A stretch of DNA of 64,000 bases. Origin: Gordonia rhizosphera NBRC 16068. Its GTDB lineage: Bacteria; Actinomycetota; Actinomycetes; Mycobacteriales; Mycobacteriaceae. The DNA is taken from the NCBI RefSeq assembly GCF_000298195.1, contig NZ_BAHC01000028.1:1-64000 (forward strand), given 5' to 3'. This document shows, in pieces, positions 25,275 to 35,305 of this stretch (its first letter is position 1; each line of letters opens with the position of its first letter). The translations under genes and the position numbers were made by a program. The notes under the pieces were generated by a model. The model worked only from the letters and a program-made list of their open reading frames with translations. It was not told the origin of the DNA and did no database searches.

Positions 25275-25715
25275 ATGGCGGGCGGTGATTCCCGGCGGCC
25301 GCCGGCGACGATCCGGGCGGCCGGGGCGGTCACGGCGCTTGAGGGGGCCATCGCGGTTGTCGTCGCGGTGATCCTGGCCATCCGCGAGGCGTCCGGTCAC
25401 CGCGAGGCAGCGATCAGCGGGTACGGCACCGCGGCCTGGTTCGGGATCATCGGCGGGGGTGTGCTGCTCGGCGGGATCGCCCTGCTCGCCGGCCGGCGCT
25501 GGGGTCGCGCGATCGCGGTGGTCGCGCAGATCCTGCTCCTGCCTGTCGCCTACGCGTTGCTCACCGACAGCCATCAGCCCTGGTTCGGCGTCCCCCTGGG
25601 TATCGCCGCGATCGGCGTGTTGGTCGCGATGTTCAGTCCCGCTTCCACGCACTGGCTGGCGGGGGAATACGGGTCCGACGACCCCGCCGACGGCGGGTCA
25701 CGGGCGCGGCGATGA
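25275..25715 (+). CDS. Small integral membrane protein (Rv3217c-like)
   Basis: This 146-aa protein has about four hydrophobic stretches: AAGAVTALEGAIAVVVAVILA, the GIIGGGVLLGGIALLAG region, IAVVAQILLLPVAYALL and GVPLGIAAIGVLVAMF. Its tail is charged and disordered. It belongs by position to the conserved actinobacterial membrane protein beside the lipid kinase and ParA-like gene. Function is unknown. A TAGGCT at 25238-25243 points to a transcript starting near 25250, where a 12-codon GTG frame precedes and overlaps this start. Confidence 0.83.
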   Translation: MAGGDSRRPPATIRAAGAVTALEGAIAVVVAVILAIREASGHREAAISGYGTAAWFGIIGGGVLLGGIALLAGRRWGRAIAVVAQILLLPVAYALLTDSHQPWFGVPLGIAAIGVLVAMFSPASTHWLAGEYGSDDPADGGSRARR

Positions 25716-25790
25716 CCTCCGACGTCGGTCGGGCAGACCAGCGTGTGTGCTAACCCCGACGGGAGGCCGGATGGGTCGTACAGTGTTGCC

Positions 25791-26582
25791 ATGACCCGCA
25801 AGCTCGCCGTCGCGAATCAGAAAGGTGGGGTCGCCAAGACCACCACCGTGGCGTCACTCGGGGCGGCCTTGGCCGACCTCGACGTGTCGGTGCTCGTCGT
25901 CGATCTCGATCCCCAAGGCTGCCTGACCTTTTCGCTCGGGCATGACCCCGACCAGCTCGAGGTGTCGGTCCACGATGTGCTCCTCGGCGACGAGGAGATC
26001 GCCGACGTCCTCCTCGATACCGAGGACAACGTCACGTTGTTACCGGCGACCATCGACCTCGCGGGCGCCGAGGCGCTGCTGCTGATGCGTCCGGGCCGCG
26101 AGTATGCACTCAAAAGGGCGTTGGCCGAGGTCGCCGAGGACTACGACGTCGTCCTCATCGACTGCCCGCCCTCGTTGGGCGTGCTCACGCTCAACGGTCT
26201 GACCGCCGCCGACGAGGTGATCGTGCCGCTGCAGTGCGAGACGCTCGCGCACCGCGGTGTCGGACAGCTGCTGCGCACCGTCCGGGAGGTTCAGCAGATC
26301 ACCAACCCCGCCCTGACGATGCTGGGGGCGGCAGCCACGATCTTCGACGCGCGCACCACCCACAGCCGCGACGTGCTCTCCGACGTCACCGACCGCTACG
26401 ACCTCCCGGTTCTCGACCCGCCCATCCCGCGCACGGTGCGGTTCGCCGAGGCGTCGGCTTCCGGGTCATCGGTGATGCGGGGTCGAAAGAACAAGGGCGC
26501 GAACGCGTATCGCAGTCTTGCCGAGAACCTCTGGAAGCATTGGGACGCGGGCGAACCGGTGCGTACGTTCGAACCGTCCTGA
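25791..26582 (+). CDS. ParA/Soj-family ATPase (Rv3213c-like)
   Basis: This 263-aa MinD/ParA ATPase has a deviant Walker A KGGVAKTT (residues 11-18), VVDLDPQGCL and DCPPSLGVLTLN. The start at MTRKLAVANQ is supported by TACAGT (25779-25784) 6 nt upstream, giving a probable leaderless mRNA; the longer frame from 25743 is disfavoured. No parB is adjacent and this is not the ori-proximal parAB pair, so it may position another cargo. It is convergent with the Rv3212-like gene. Confidence 0.92.
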   Translation: MTRKLAVANQKGGVAKTTTVASLGAALADLDVSVLVVDLDPQGCLTFSLGHDPDQLEVSVHDVLLGDEEIADVLLDTEDNVTLLPATIDLAGAEALLLMRPGREYALKRALAEVAEDYDVVLIDCPPSLGVLTLNGLTAADEVIVPLQCETLAHRGVGQLLRTVREVQQITNPALTMLGAAATIFDARTTHSRDVLSDVTDRYDLPVLDPPIPRTVRFAEASASGSSVMRGRKNKGANAYRSLAENLWKHWDAGEPVRTFEPS

Positions 26583-26601
26583 TCCGCGCGGCAACGGCCG
26601 G

Positions 26602-27882
26602 TCAGGACGCGCGGAGCGCCTGAACCGTCGAACCCCACTGTTCGACGACCGCGCCGCCGAGCGTCCGGAGGGTGACCGGTGCGTCACCGCGGCCGTCGCG
26701 GGGCACCGCGATCGTCCGGATCTCGCGGCCGGTGGCCGCGTCGCGGACGCTGATGCCGTCCGGGATCGGCAGCAACAACTGTCCGCCCATGGTGTCGCCG
26801 GACCCGATGGTGCCGGGCACCTGGTAGATCGGGCGCAGCGTCTGGGTGTCGAGGATGACGGTGGATTTTCCGGTGAAATAGCTGGTCAATCCATCGGCCG
26901 TGACCACGGCGGGCCCAGTGGGCGGTGACGGATCGCCGGCGACGAGATTGGTGGCCGACGGTACGCCGTCGGTGGTGAATCGCCGAATCGACGGCGCCAG
27001 GGACCCGCTCGGGGTGTCGGATGCCGGTGCGGGTGGATCTGCTCCTCCGTCGTAGACGGCGATACCCGAACTCCCCATCGCCACCAGAACCGGGGGCGGT
27101 CCGGCGGTGCCCTCGGTGATCAACGACGACCCGTACTGCTGTACCTTCTCGTCGTCGTCGAGGACCGTGCCGAGCACCGTCAGTCGGTACCCGGTGTCGC
27201 GGTCGCAACGCTCGATGACCGCGACCCGATCACCGCCCAGCGCCGACGAGTACAACCGGCATCCGGTGCGGCCGGGCTGCACGTCTGGCTTGACCGGCGC
27301 GTCGACCCGGCCGTACTCGATGCCTCGGACGAGATTGGATCCCCACGTCTCGAGTCGTGTCGGGCCTTGGGACACAACGTATCCCGTGTCCGACGACAGC
27401 TGGACGTGGTCATCGGCGTCGCTGCTGCGCGCACCCACCCGCTGCCCGGACGATCCGTCGAGCGCGGTGACCTCCGAGCATCCGCGGGAATTGCGGTAGA
27501 CCGCGAGGACCGAGTTGGTGCCGGTCGGCCACGCGGCGAGCGCCGCGCACAACGACAAGTTGCGCCGATAGTGCCACAGCTCGTCACCGGTGGCCGGGTC
27601 GCGTCCCACGACCGCGCCGTCGGCGGCGGTCACCACCACCGAACGAGCGAGGGACGGACCGGCGGTCGCCGTGGAGCGCGCTCGCCAGGCCACCGATAGC
27701 CGCTCGGGCACCGTGGTCGCCGGAGCCACGTCGGCCGCGGGCCGGGCCGACTGCGCGCTGTCGGTGTGTCGGACCGGGCTCTTGGCCCAGACCACCAGGG
27801 CGGCGACGGCGAGCACCACGAGGATCGCGGCACTCACGGCGAGATCGACCCTGGTACGCCGCTCAGGACGGAGTGTGCCCAC
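26602..27882 (-). CDS. Membrane-anchored PQQ/beta-propeller-like protein (Rv3212-like)
   Basis: This 426-aa protein has one N-terminal membrane anchor (AVSAAILVVLAVAALVVWA) followed by an extracytoplasmic domain of repeated blades such as VVVTAADGAVVGRDPATGDELWHYRR and VSVRDAATGREIRTI, which resemble PQQ-like beta-propeller repeats. The PQQ cofactor residues are not evident. It likely sits on the outer face of the membrane as a scaffold. The gene is 12 bp downstream of the rhlE helicase on the same strand. Function is unknown. Confidence 0.85.
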   Translation of the reverse strand: MGTLRPERRTRVDLAVSAAILVVLAVAALVVWAKSPVRHTDSAQSARPAADVAPATTVPERLSVAWRARSTATAGPSLARSVVVTAADGAVVGRDPATGDELWHYRRNLSLCAALAAWPTGTNSVLAVYRNSRGCSEVTALDGSSGQRVGARSSDADDHVQLSSDTGYVVSQGPTRLETWGSNLVRGIEYGRVDAPVKPDVQPGRTGCRLYSSALGGDRVAVIERCDRDTGYRLTVLGTVLDDDEKVQQYGSSLITEGTAGPPPVLVAMGSSGIAVYDGGADPPAPASDTPSGSLAPSIRRFTTDGVPSATNLVAGDPSPPTGPAVVTADGLTSYFTGKSTVILDTQTLRPIYQVPGTIGSGDTMGGQLLLPIPDGISVRDAATGREIRTIAVPRDGRGDAPVTLRTLGGAVVEQWGSTVQALRAS

Positions 27883-27894
27883 GCCCGGTGTCGC

Positions 27895-29520
27895 TCAGTC
27901 GGCGCTCGAGACGGTGGTCGCCTCCTCGGCGCGGTGCTCCGACGACGATCCGCTGCGCTTCGCGCCGCCCCGCCGCCGACGACGGCGCCGCGGCTTGTCG
28001 CTGCCGGTCTCCGACGACATATCGGACGGGGCGTCGTCGCCCTGCGCGGATCCGTCCGCGTCGTCGGCCGGCGTGGTGGTCGGGTCGGCGCCGGCGTCGG
28101 ACGCTTCGACCGGCTTGCCACCGCGGGTGCGCCGTCGCGACCGGTTCGACTTCGGACGCTCGGCTCGCTCCCGCCGCCGTTCGCCTTTCTCGCCGTCGCC
28201 CGACTCGCGCTTCGGCTTCGCGATCCGACCGGTCGCCGACTCCGGGATGCCGAGGTCGCTGCGGAGATTCTCGGAGGTCGAATAGGTTTCCACCGGCTCT
28301 GGGACGCCGAGGCCGAGTGCGGTGTTGATCAGTTCCCAGCGATGCAGTTCGTCCCAGTCGACCAGGGTGATCGCCGTGCCGGTGCGCCCGGCGCGGCCGG
28401 TCCGGCCGATGCGGTGGATGTAGGTCTTGTCATCGTCGGGGCACTGGTAGTTGATGACGTGGGTGACGTCGTCGATGTCGATGCCGCGGGCCGCCACATC
28501 GGTGGCCACCAGGACGTCGATGTCGCCGTTGCGGAATCGCTTGAGCGCCTTCTCCCGGGCCACCTGGCCGAGGTCACCGTGCACCGCGCCGACGGAGAAA
28601 CCGCGCTCGCCGAGATCGTCGGCGACCTTCTGCGCCGTGCGCTTGGTGCGGGTGAAGATCATCGTCGCGCCGCGACCGTCGGCCTGCAGAATGCGTGCGA
28701 CGAGTTCGGCCTTGTCCAGCGCGTGGGCGCGGTAGACGTGCTGGGTGGTGCGTTCGTGCACCGCGGAGTCGTTGGCGTGCTCGGCGCGGATATGTGTCGG
28801 GCGGTGCAGGAACGTGCGGGCCAGGGTCACGATGGGGCCGGGCATCGTCGCCGAGAACAACATCGTCTGGCGCGGCGTCGGCAGCGACGCCATGATGCGT
28901 TCGATGTCGGGCAGGAACCCGAGGTCGAGCATCTCGTCGGCCTCGTCGAGGACCAGGATGGCGACCTTGCCGAGGATGAGATGTCCCTGCTGGGCGAGGT
29001 CGAGGAGGCGGCCGGGGGTGCCGACGACGACGTCGACGCCGGACTTCAGCTCGGCGATCTGTGATTCGTAGGGGCGGCCGCCGTAGATCGAGGTGATCTT
29101 CAGCGGGCGGGTGGCTCTGTCCGCGAACGTCACGTCAAGCCTGCGCGCGGCGACCTCGAGATCTCCGGTCACCTGCAGGCAGAGTTCGCGGGTCGGCACG
29201 ATCACCAACGCGCGCGGTGTGTTGTCGAGCGCGCGGAGTCCGGACTCCTCGGCGTGGACGAGCCGGTGCAGCAGCGGCACGCCGAACCCGAAGGTCTTGC
29301 CCATACCGGTACGGGCCTGGCCGATCAGGTCGTCACCGGCCATGGCCAGCGGCAGCGTGAGTTCCTGGATCGCGAAGGTGTGGGTCTTGCCGTCGTCGGC
29401 GAGGGCCGCGACGATGCGGTCGTCGACACCGAGTTCGGCGAAGGTGGGGGAGGTGTGGGTCTCGTCGACGACCGTGGTCTGCACGTCGTCGGTACCGGTG
29501 TTCGTCCCTGTGTCTGTCAT
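27895..29520 (-). CDS. rhlE: DEAD-box ATP-dependent RNA helicase RhlE
   Basis: This 541-aa protein has the Q motif (FAIQELTLPLAMAG), motif I (ARTGMGKT), PTREL, motif II VLDEADEM, motif III (SAT) and VI (HRIGRTGRAGR). A basic, Arg/Lys- and Asp/Glu-rich disordered tail follows from about residue 420 and contains runs of Arg such as KPRRRRRRRGG. It unwinds RNA in ribosome assembly and decay. The ATG at 29520 has AGGAAGG upstream; the in-frame extension to 29874 crosses the divergent gene start and is rejected. Confidence 0.94.
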   Translation of the reverse strand: MTDTGTNTGTDDVQTTVVDETHTSPTFAELGVDDRIVAALADDGKTHTFAIQELTLPLAMAGDDLIGQARTGMGKTFGFGVPLLHRLVHAEESGLRALDNTPRALVIVPTRELCLQVTGDLEVAARRLDVTFADRATRPLKITSIYGGRPYESQIAELKSGVDVVVGTPGRLLDLAQQGHLILGKVAILVLDEADEMLDLGFLPDIERIMASLPTPRQTMLFSATMPGPIVTLARTFLHRPTHIRAEHANDSAVHERTTQHVYRAHALDKAELVARILQADGRGATMIFTRTKRTAQKVADDLGERGFSVGAVHGDLGQVAREKALKRFRNGDIDVLVATDVAARGIDIDDVTHVINYQCPDDDKTYIHRIGRTGRAGRTGTAITLVDWDELHRWELINTALGLGVPEPVETYSTSENLRSDLGIPESATGRIAKPKRESGDGEKGERRRERAERPKSNRSRRRTRGGKPVEASDAGADPTTTPADDADGSAQGDDAPSDMSSETGSDKPRRRRRRRGGAKRSGSSSEHRAEEATTVSSAD

Positions 29521-29788
29521 GTGGTTGTATGCCTTCCTGCATTCCCGCACGCACGGAGGCACCACAGATCGAGCTGGCTTGCATGCGATGGGTCCGGCCG
29601 AAGCCGGGCAAACCGTCGGTGACTGTGTGGTGGCCAGGCTGGGCAGCTCTGCCCAGCGACTGTGCGCGCACATTGTCGGATACCTGCGCGTGAACCGGGC
29701 CGTCGGCCACCGGAACGTCACGTTCGCGTCAGTGCATCGTCGTTGAGTGTACTTGGTGAACGCACCCGGCCCGCCTACCATCACCACC

Positions 29789-30490
29789 ATGTCGACTGTG
29801 CCGCCCCCATCCGGGGTCTCGCCCGAGCCCACCGCAGACGCCGACACGGGAGCCGATTCGGTCGCCATCGGCAAGCTCTACGCCGTACTGCTCGCCGGTG
29901 AATACTCCGCGTTCTACCGGTTGATCGATGAATCCCGGATGGCTCCGGACGTGCCGAGTCGGATCGCGATCGCGCGCATGGCGGCTTCGGAGATCCGACA
30001 CTTCGACACCCTCGCCGAGCAGGTCTCCGCGCGCGGCCTCGACCCGGTGGCCGCGGTGGAGCGCTACCGGCCGATCTTCGACCAATACCACCAGGTCACC
30101 ACCCCCAAGACGTGGTACGAGGCCCTGATCAAGGCCTACGTGGGTGACGGTCTGGCCGCCGACTTCTACAACCAGCTGTCCGGTGTGCTGCCGGCCGAGG
30201 CGCAGTCCGTGGTCGCCGAGGTGATGTCGCAGACCGCGAGTTCGGAGTTCGCGCGGGAGCAGGTGTCGCAGGCGGTGGCCCGGGAACCACGACTCAAGTC
30301 GCCCCTGACGTTGTGGGGGCGGCGTCTGCTCGGCGAGGCGGTGACCCACACGCAGTGGGTGCTGGCGGCCGAGGAAGAGGTGACCGACCTGCTGTTCTCC
30401 GGCGCGGCGACGCTCGCGGGCATGACCACCTTCTTCGATGTCATCGCCGAGAAGCACGCCGAGCGGATGCGCGACCTGGGTCTCGGCTGA
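29789..30490 (+). CDS. Ferritin-like diiron-fold protein (Rv3210c-like)
   Basis: This 233-aa all-helical protein resembles ferritin-like hydroxylases of the MiaE type. Candidate metal residues are E in LLAGEYSAFYRL, E-x2-H in ASEIRHFD, E in AAEEEVTD and the late HAERM. TACCAT (29776-29781) 7 nt before the ATG suggests a leaderless mRNA and supports MSTVPPPSG as the start. It is divergent from rhlE. A role in redox chemistry of tRNA or another substrate is possible; no substrate is known for the Mtb counterpart to my knowledge. Confidence 0.88.
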   Translation: MSTVPPPSGVSPEPTADADTGADSVAIGKLYAVLLAGEYSAFYRLIDESRMAPDVPSRIAIARMAASEIRHFDTLAEQVSARGLDPVAAVERYRPIFDQYHQVTTPKTWYEALIKAYVGDGLAADFYNQLSGVLPAEAQSVVAEVMSQTASSEFAREQVSQAVAREPRLKSPLTLWGRRLLGEAVTHTQWVLAAEEEVTDLLFSGAATLAGMTTFFDVIAEKHAERMRDLGLG

Positions 30491-30636
30491 GCCGCCCGCG
30501 CGGGCCGACACGTGCCTCCCGCGCCCGATTTCCGCTGTGAGCGGAGCCGCTGTCGCCCGCCCGCGACACGACACTAGGCTGGTGCGGCAGGCATCGTCGT
30601 ATGCCGTCAGAGGCGTCGAGTCGGAAGAAGGTGGCC

Positions 30637-30870
30637 ATGTCCGTTGAAGTGAAGATCGGCATCGCGGAGAGCGCTCGTGAACTGTCGATTCAGTCGTCCC
30701 TCACCAGCGACAAGGCCTTCGCCGCGGTCGAGGCCGCTCTGAGCGGATCGGAGCAGTTGCTCTCGCTGGTCGACGACAAGGGCGCCCGCTACCTCATCCC
30801 GGTGGCCAAGATCGCCTACGTCGAGGTCGGAGCCACCGAGAACCGGCGGGTGGGCTTCGGCGCGGTCTGA
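30637..30870 (+). CDS. DUF3107 protein (TB9.4-like)
   Basis: This 77-aa protein (MSVEVKIGIAESARELSIQS) is a small alpha/beta protein, the counterpart of Rv3208A/TB9.4. GAAGAAGG before the ATG at 30637 supports this start over 30601. It is convergent with the fasR-like gene as in mycobacteria. Function is unknown. Confidence 0.9.
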   Translation: MSVEVKIGIAESARELSIQSSLTSDKAFAAVEAALSGSEQLLSLVDDKGARYLIPVAKIAYVEVGATENRRVGFGAV

Positions 30871-30893
30871 CCAGCGATCGGACCGAACCGAGA

Positions 30894-32854
<1,961 letters not shown>

Positions 32855-32897
32855 CGGGCGATCGGTGACCACTGCGGCGGCGGAGGTCCGGCCGCGT

Positions 32898-32923
32898 GGA
32901 ATGCTGAGGCGATCGTTTCGGTT
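32898..32923 (+). promoter_or_regulatory. SigH-type promoter upstream of moeZ (GGAAT-N18-GTT)
   Basis: GGAAT (32898-32902) and GTT (32921-32923) are separated by 18 bp, the same spacing as at sigH and mrx1, and lie 42 bp before the moeZ start. T is allowed at the fifth position of the GGAAY element. Confidence 0.6.
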
Positions 32924-32964
32924 GATAACTATCGCCAACAAAGAGTCGTGTGATGGAGGCGCCC

Positions 32965-34140
32965 GTGTCGTCCTTGCCCCCGCTGGTCGAGCCCGCAGCG
33001 GAACTGTCCAACGAAGAGGTCGCCCGCTATAGCCGGCATCTGATCATCCCGGATGTCGGGATGGACGGACAGCGGCGGTTGAAGAATGCGAAGGTCCTGG
33101 TCATCGGGGCCGGCGGACTCGGTTCGCCCACCTTGCTGTACCTGGCCGCGGCCGGAGTGGGCACCATTGGCATCGTCGAGTTCGACGTCGTCGACGAGTC
33201 GAACCTGCAGCGTCAGGTCATCCACGGCCAGTCCGACATCGGGCGGCTCAAGGCGGAGAGTGCCCGCGACTCGATCCTCGAGATCAACCCGTTTGTCACG
33301 GTCAACATCCACGATCAGCGATTGGAACCCGAGGGTGCGATCGAACTGTTCTCGGCCTACGACCTGATCCTCGACGGGACCGACAACTTCGCCACCCGCT
33401 ATCTCGTGAACGATGCGGCGGTGCTGGCCCACAAGCCCTACGTGTGGGGCTCGATCTATCGATTCGAGGGTCAGGCGTCGGTCTTTTGGGAGGACGCACC
33501 CGACGGCCGCGGCATCAACTACCGCGACCTCTATCCCCAGGCACCGCCTCCGGGGATGGTGCCCTCGTGCGCGGAGGGCGGTGTGCTCGGTATCCTGTGC
33601 GCCTCGATCGGCTCCATCATGGGCACCGAGGCGATCAAACTGATCTGCGGCATCGGTGAACCCCTGCTGGGCCGGTTGATGGTCTACGACGCCCTCGACA
33701 TGAACTACCGGACGATCAGGATCCGCAAGGACCCCGAGGGCGCGAGGATCTCCGAGCTCATCGACTACGACGAGTTCTGCGGTGTGGTGTCGGCCGAGGC
33801 GGCCGACGCGGCGACCGGGTCGACGCTGACCGCCGCCGAGCTCAAGGAGCGCATCGACGCCGGCGAGAAGATCGCGCTAGTCGACGTCCGTGAGCCCGTC
33901 GAGTGGGACATCGTGCACATCGACGGTGCGACGCTGATCCCCAAGGACGAGATCCTGTCCGGGTCCGGGCTGGCGAAGCTGCCGCAGGACCGCCCGACGG
34001 TGCTGTACTGCAAGACCGGTATCCGCTCCGCGGAGGCACTCGCCGCGCTCAAGCGCGCCGGATTCGCCGACGCGACACATCTGCAAGGCGGTGTCACGGC
34101 CTGGGCCAGCCAGGTGGACAAGAGTCTTCCGGTCTACTGA
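32965..34140 (+). CDS. moeZ: MoeZ: adenylyltransferase/sulfurtransferase for sulfur-carrier proteins
   Basis: This 391-aa protein has an N-terminal E1-like domain (VIGAGGLGSP, ATP-binding; LILDGTDNFATR; catalytic Cys region PSCAEGGVLG) and a C-terminal rhodanese domain with active-site Cys in LYCKTGIRS. It activates ThiS/MoaD/CysO-like carriers and sulfurates their C-terminus. The GTG at 32965 is chosen because GGAGG (32955-32959) is ideally spaced and it aligns with SxLPPLVEP of mycobacterial MoeZ; GTG 32950 and ATG 32953 are less likely. A SigH-type promoter precedes it. Confidence 0.94.
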   Translation: MSSLPPLVEPAAELSNEEVARYSRHLIIPDVGMDGQRRLKNAKVLVIGAGGLGSPTLLYLAAAGVGTIGIVEFDVVDESNLQRQVIHGQSDIGRLKAESARDSILEINPFVTVNIHDQRLEPEGAIELFSAYDLILDGTDNFATRYLVNDAAVLAHKPYVWGSIYRFEGQASVFWEDAPDGRGINYRDLYPQAPPPGMVPSCAEGGVLGILCASIGSIMGTEAIKLICGIGEPLLGRLMVYDALDMNYRTIRIRKDPEGARISELIDYDEFCGVVSAEAADAATGSTLTAAELKERIDAGEKIALVDVREPVEWDIVHIDGATLIPKDEILSGSGLAKLPQDRPTVLYCKTGIRSAEALAALKRAGFADATHLQGGVTAWASQVDKSLPVY

Positions 34141-34155
34141 TCATCTGCCGTCCGC

Positions 34156-34195
34156 ACCCGCCCGTGACCCAATCGGTCCCGGGCGGGTCCTTTTT
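34156..34195 (+). terminator. Rho-independent terminator after moeZ
   Basis: ACCCGCCCG (34156-34164) pairs with CGGGCGGGT (34180-34188), and the loop can extend the stem by GACC/GGTC. A run of five T (34191-34195) follows. This is the most canonical intrinsic terminator in the window. Confidence 0.88.
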
Positions 34196-34257
34196 GCCCT
34201 GCTCACGGCCGCGTCGTTGCCGGGTTCTGCCCCGTTGGCTCGGTAATCTCTGCAGAC

Positions 34258-35112
34258 GTGAACAGCGTCGAGCCGCCCGAACATGTGCTCAACACGTTCG
34301 GGCTGACCGCCCACCCGCCGATTCCGATGGGGGATTCCTGGATCGGCGGCTGGCGTGTCGGCGAGGTCGTTCTCTCGCTGGTGCCCGACCATGCGCGCGC
34401 CGCCTGGTCGGCGAAGGTCCGCGAATCGCTCTACGTCGAGGGCCTGCGCATCGCCCGCCCGTTCCGCGCGACCGACGGCCGCTACGTCGTATCCGGGTGG
34501 CGCGCCGACACCTACATCGCCGGGACGCCCGAACCGCGCCACGACGAGGTGGTCCTCGTCGCCGACCGGCTCCACGCGGCGACGGCGGAACTCGAGCGTC
34601 CCCGATTCCTGTTGCAGTCACCGGCCCCGCCGCACACCGACGTCGACGTGTTCACCGCCGCCGACCGCGCCGCCTGGGAGGACGTACCGCTGCGCACCGC
34701 ACGGGCCGCGGGGATGGGTGAGCCCACCTCACCTGATGGCGTGGCCAGCGTCGAGATGCTGAAAACCCTTGCCACACTGCGGAAGATCGTAGATCTCCCG
34801 TCGCAGGTCGTCCACGGTGACCTGTTCGGCACCGTGCTGTTCGCGGGGGCGGCGGCACCCGGAATCACCGACATCGTCCCCTACTGGAGACCGGCGCCCT
34901 GGGCGGCCGCCGTCGTGGTCGTGGACTCCCTGGCGTGGGGCGGGGCAGACGACGAGCTCGTCGACCGGTGGTCGGATCAACCCGAGTGGCCGCAGATGAT
35001 GCTGCGTGCCACCATGTTCAGACTGGCCGTGCACGCCCTGCATCCGCGGGCGACGGGCGGTGCGCTCCCTGGATTGCAGCGTGTCGTCGACCTCGTCCGC
35101 CTGATGCTCTAA
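34258..35112 (+). CDS. TIGR02569-like phosphotransferase-fold protein (Rv3205c-like)
   Basis: This 284-aa protein starts at a GTG with TAATCT (34244-34249) 8 nt upstream, so it is probably leaderless. The C-terminal half has VVHGDLFGTVLF, the HGD loop of aminoglycoside-phosphotransferase-like kinases, and a DIVPYWRPAPW segment in the place of the Mg-binding DFD/DxD, which is degenerate. The fold is recognisable; kinase activity is doubtful. It follows moeZ after the terminator. Confidence 0.85.
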   Translation: MNSVEPPEHVLNTFGLTAHPPIPMGDSWIGGWRVGEVVLSLVPDHARAAWSAKVRESLYVEGLRIARPFRATDGRYVVSGWRADTYIAGTPEPRHDEVVLVADRLHAATAELERPRFLLQSPAPPHTDVDVFTAADRAAWEDVPLRTARAAGMGEPTSPDGVASVEMLKTLATLRKIVDLPSQVVHGDLFGTVLFAGAAAPGITDIVPYWRPAPWAAAVVVVDSLAWGGADDELVDRWSDQPEWPQMMLRATMFRLAVHALHPRATGGALPGLQRVVDLVRLML

Positions 35113-35179
35113 GTGGACCACTAAGGACCGCGCAGGTCGGAGCGGGTCCGACACCTTCTCACAGGTTTCCTCCCCGGAT

Positions 35180-35217
35180 GTGAGCACAACGTGACCGTTC
35201 GGTCACGCGAAGGAAAA
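35180..35217 (+). promoter_or_regulatory. GlnR-like nitrogen-control box upstream of narK
   Basis: Half-sites recur exactly every 11 bp: GTGAG (35180), GTGAC (35191), GTCAC (35202), GAAAA (35213). This is the layout of the actinobacterial GlnR box (GTnAC-N6-GAAAC, repeated) and contains the AC-N9-AC core at 35194-35206. A -10-like TACCTT (35238-35243) follows. Nitrogen-limitation control of the nitrate/nitrite operon would be expected. Confidence 0.65.
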
Positions 35218-35305
35218 TGGGCGCAACAAGGGTTACCTACCTTGATTCCCATCACACCGACGACGCCGTCGGGCAACCACGCTCACCAACCCGATTGGAT
35301 GGCCC

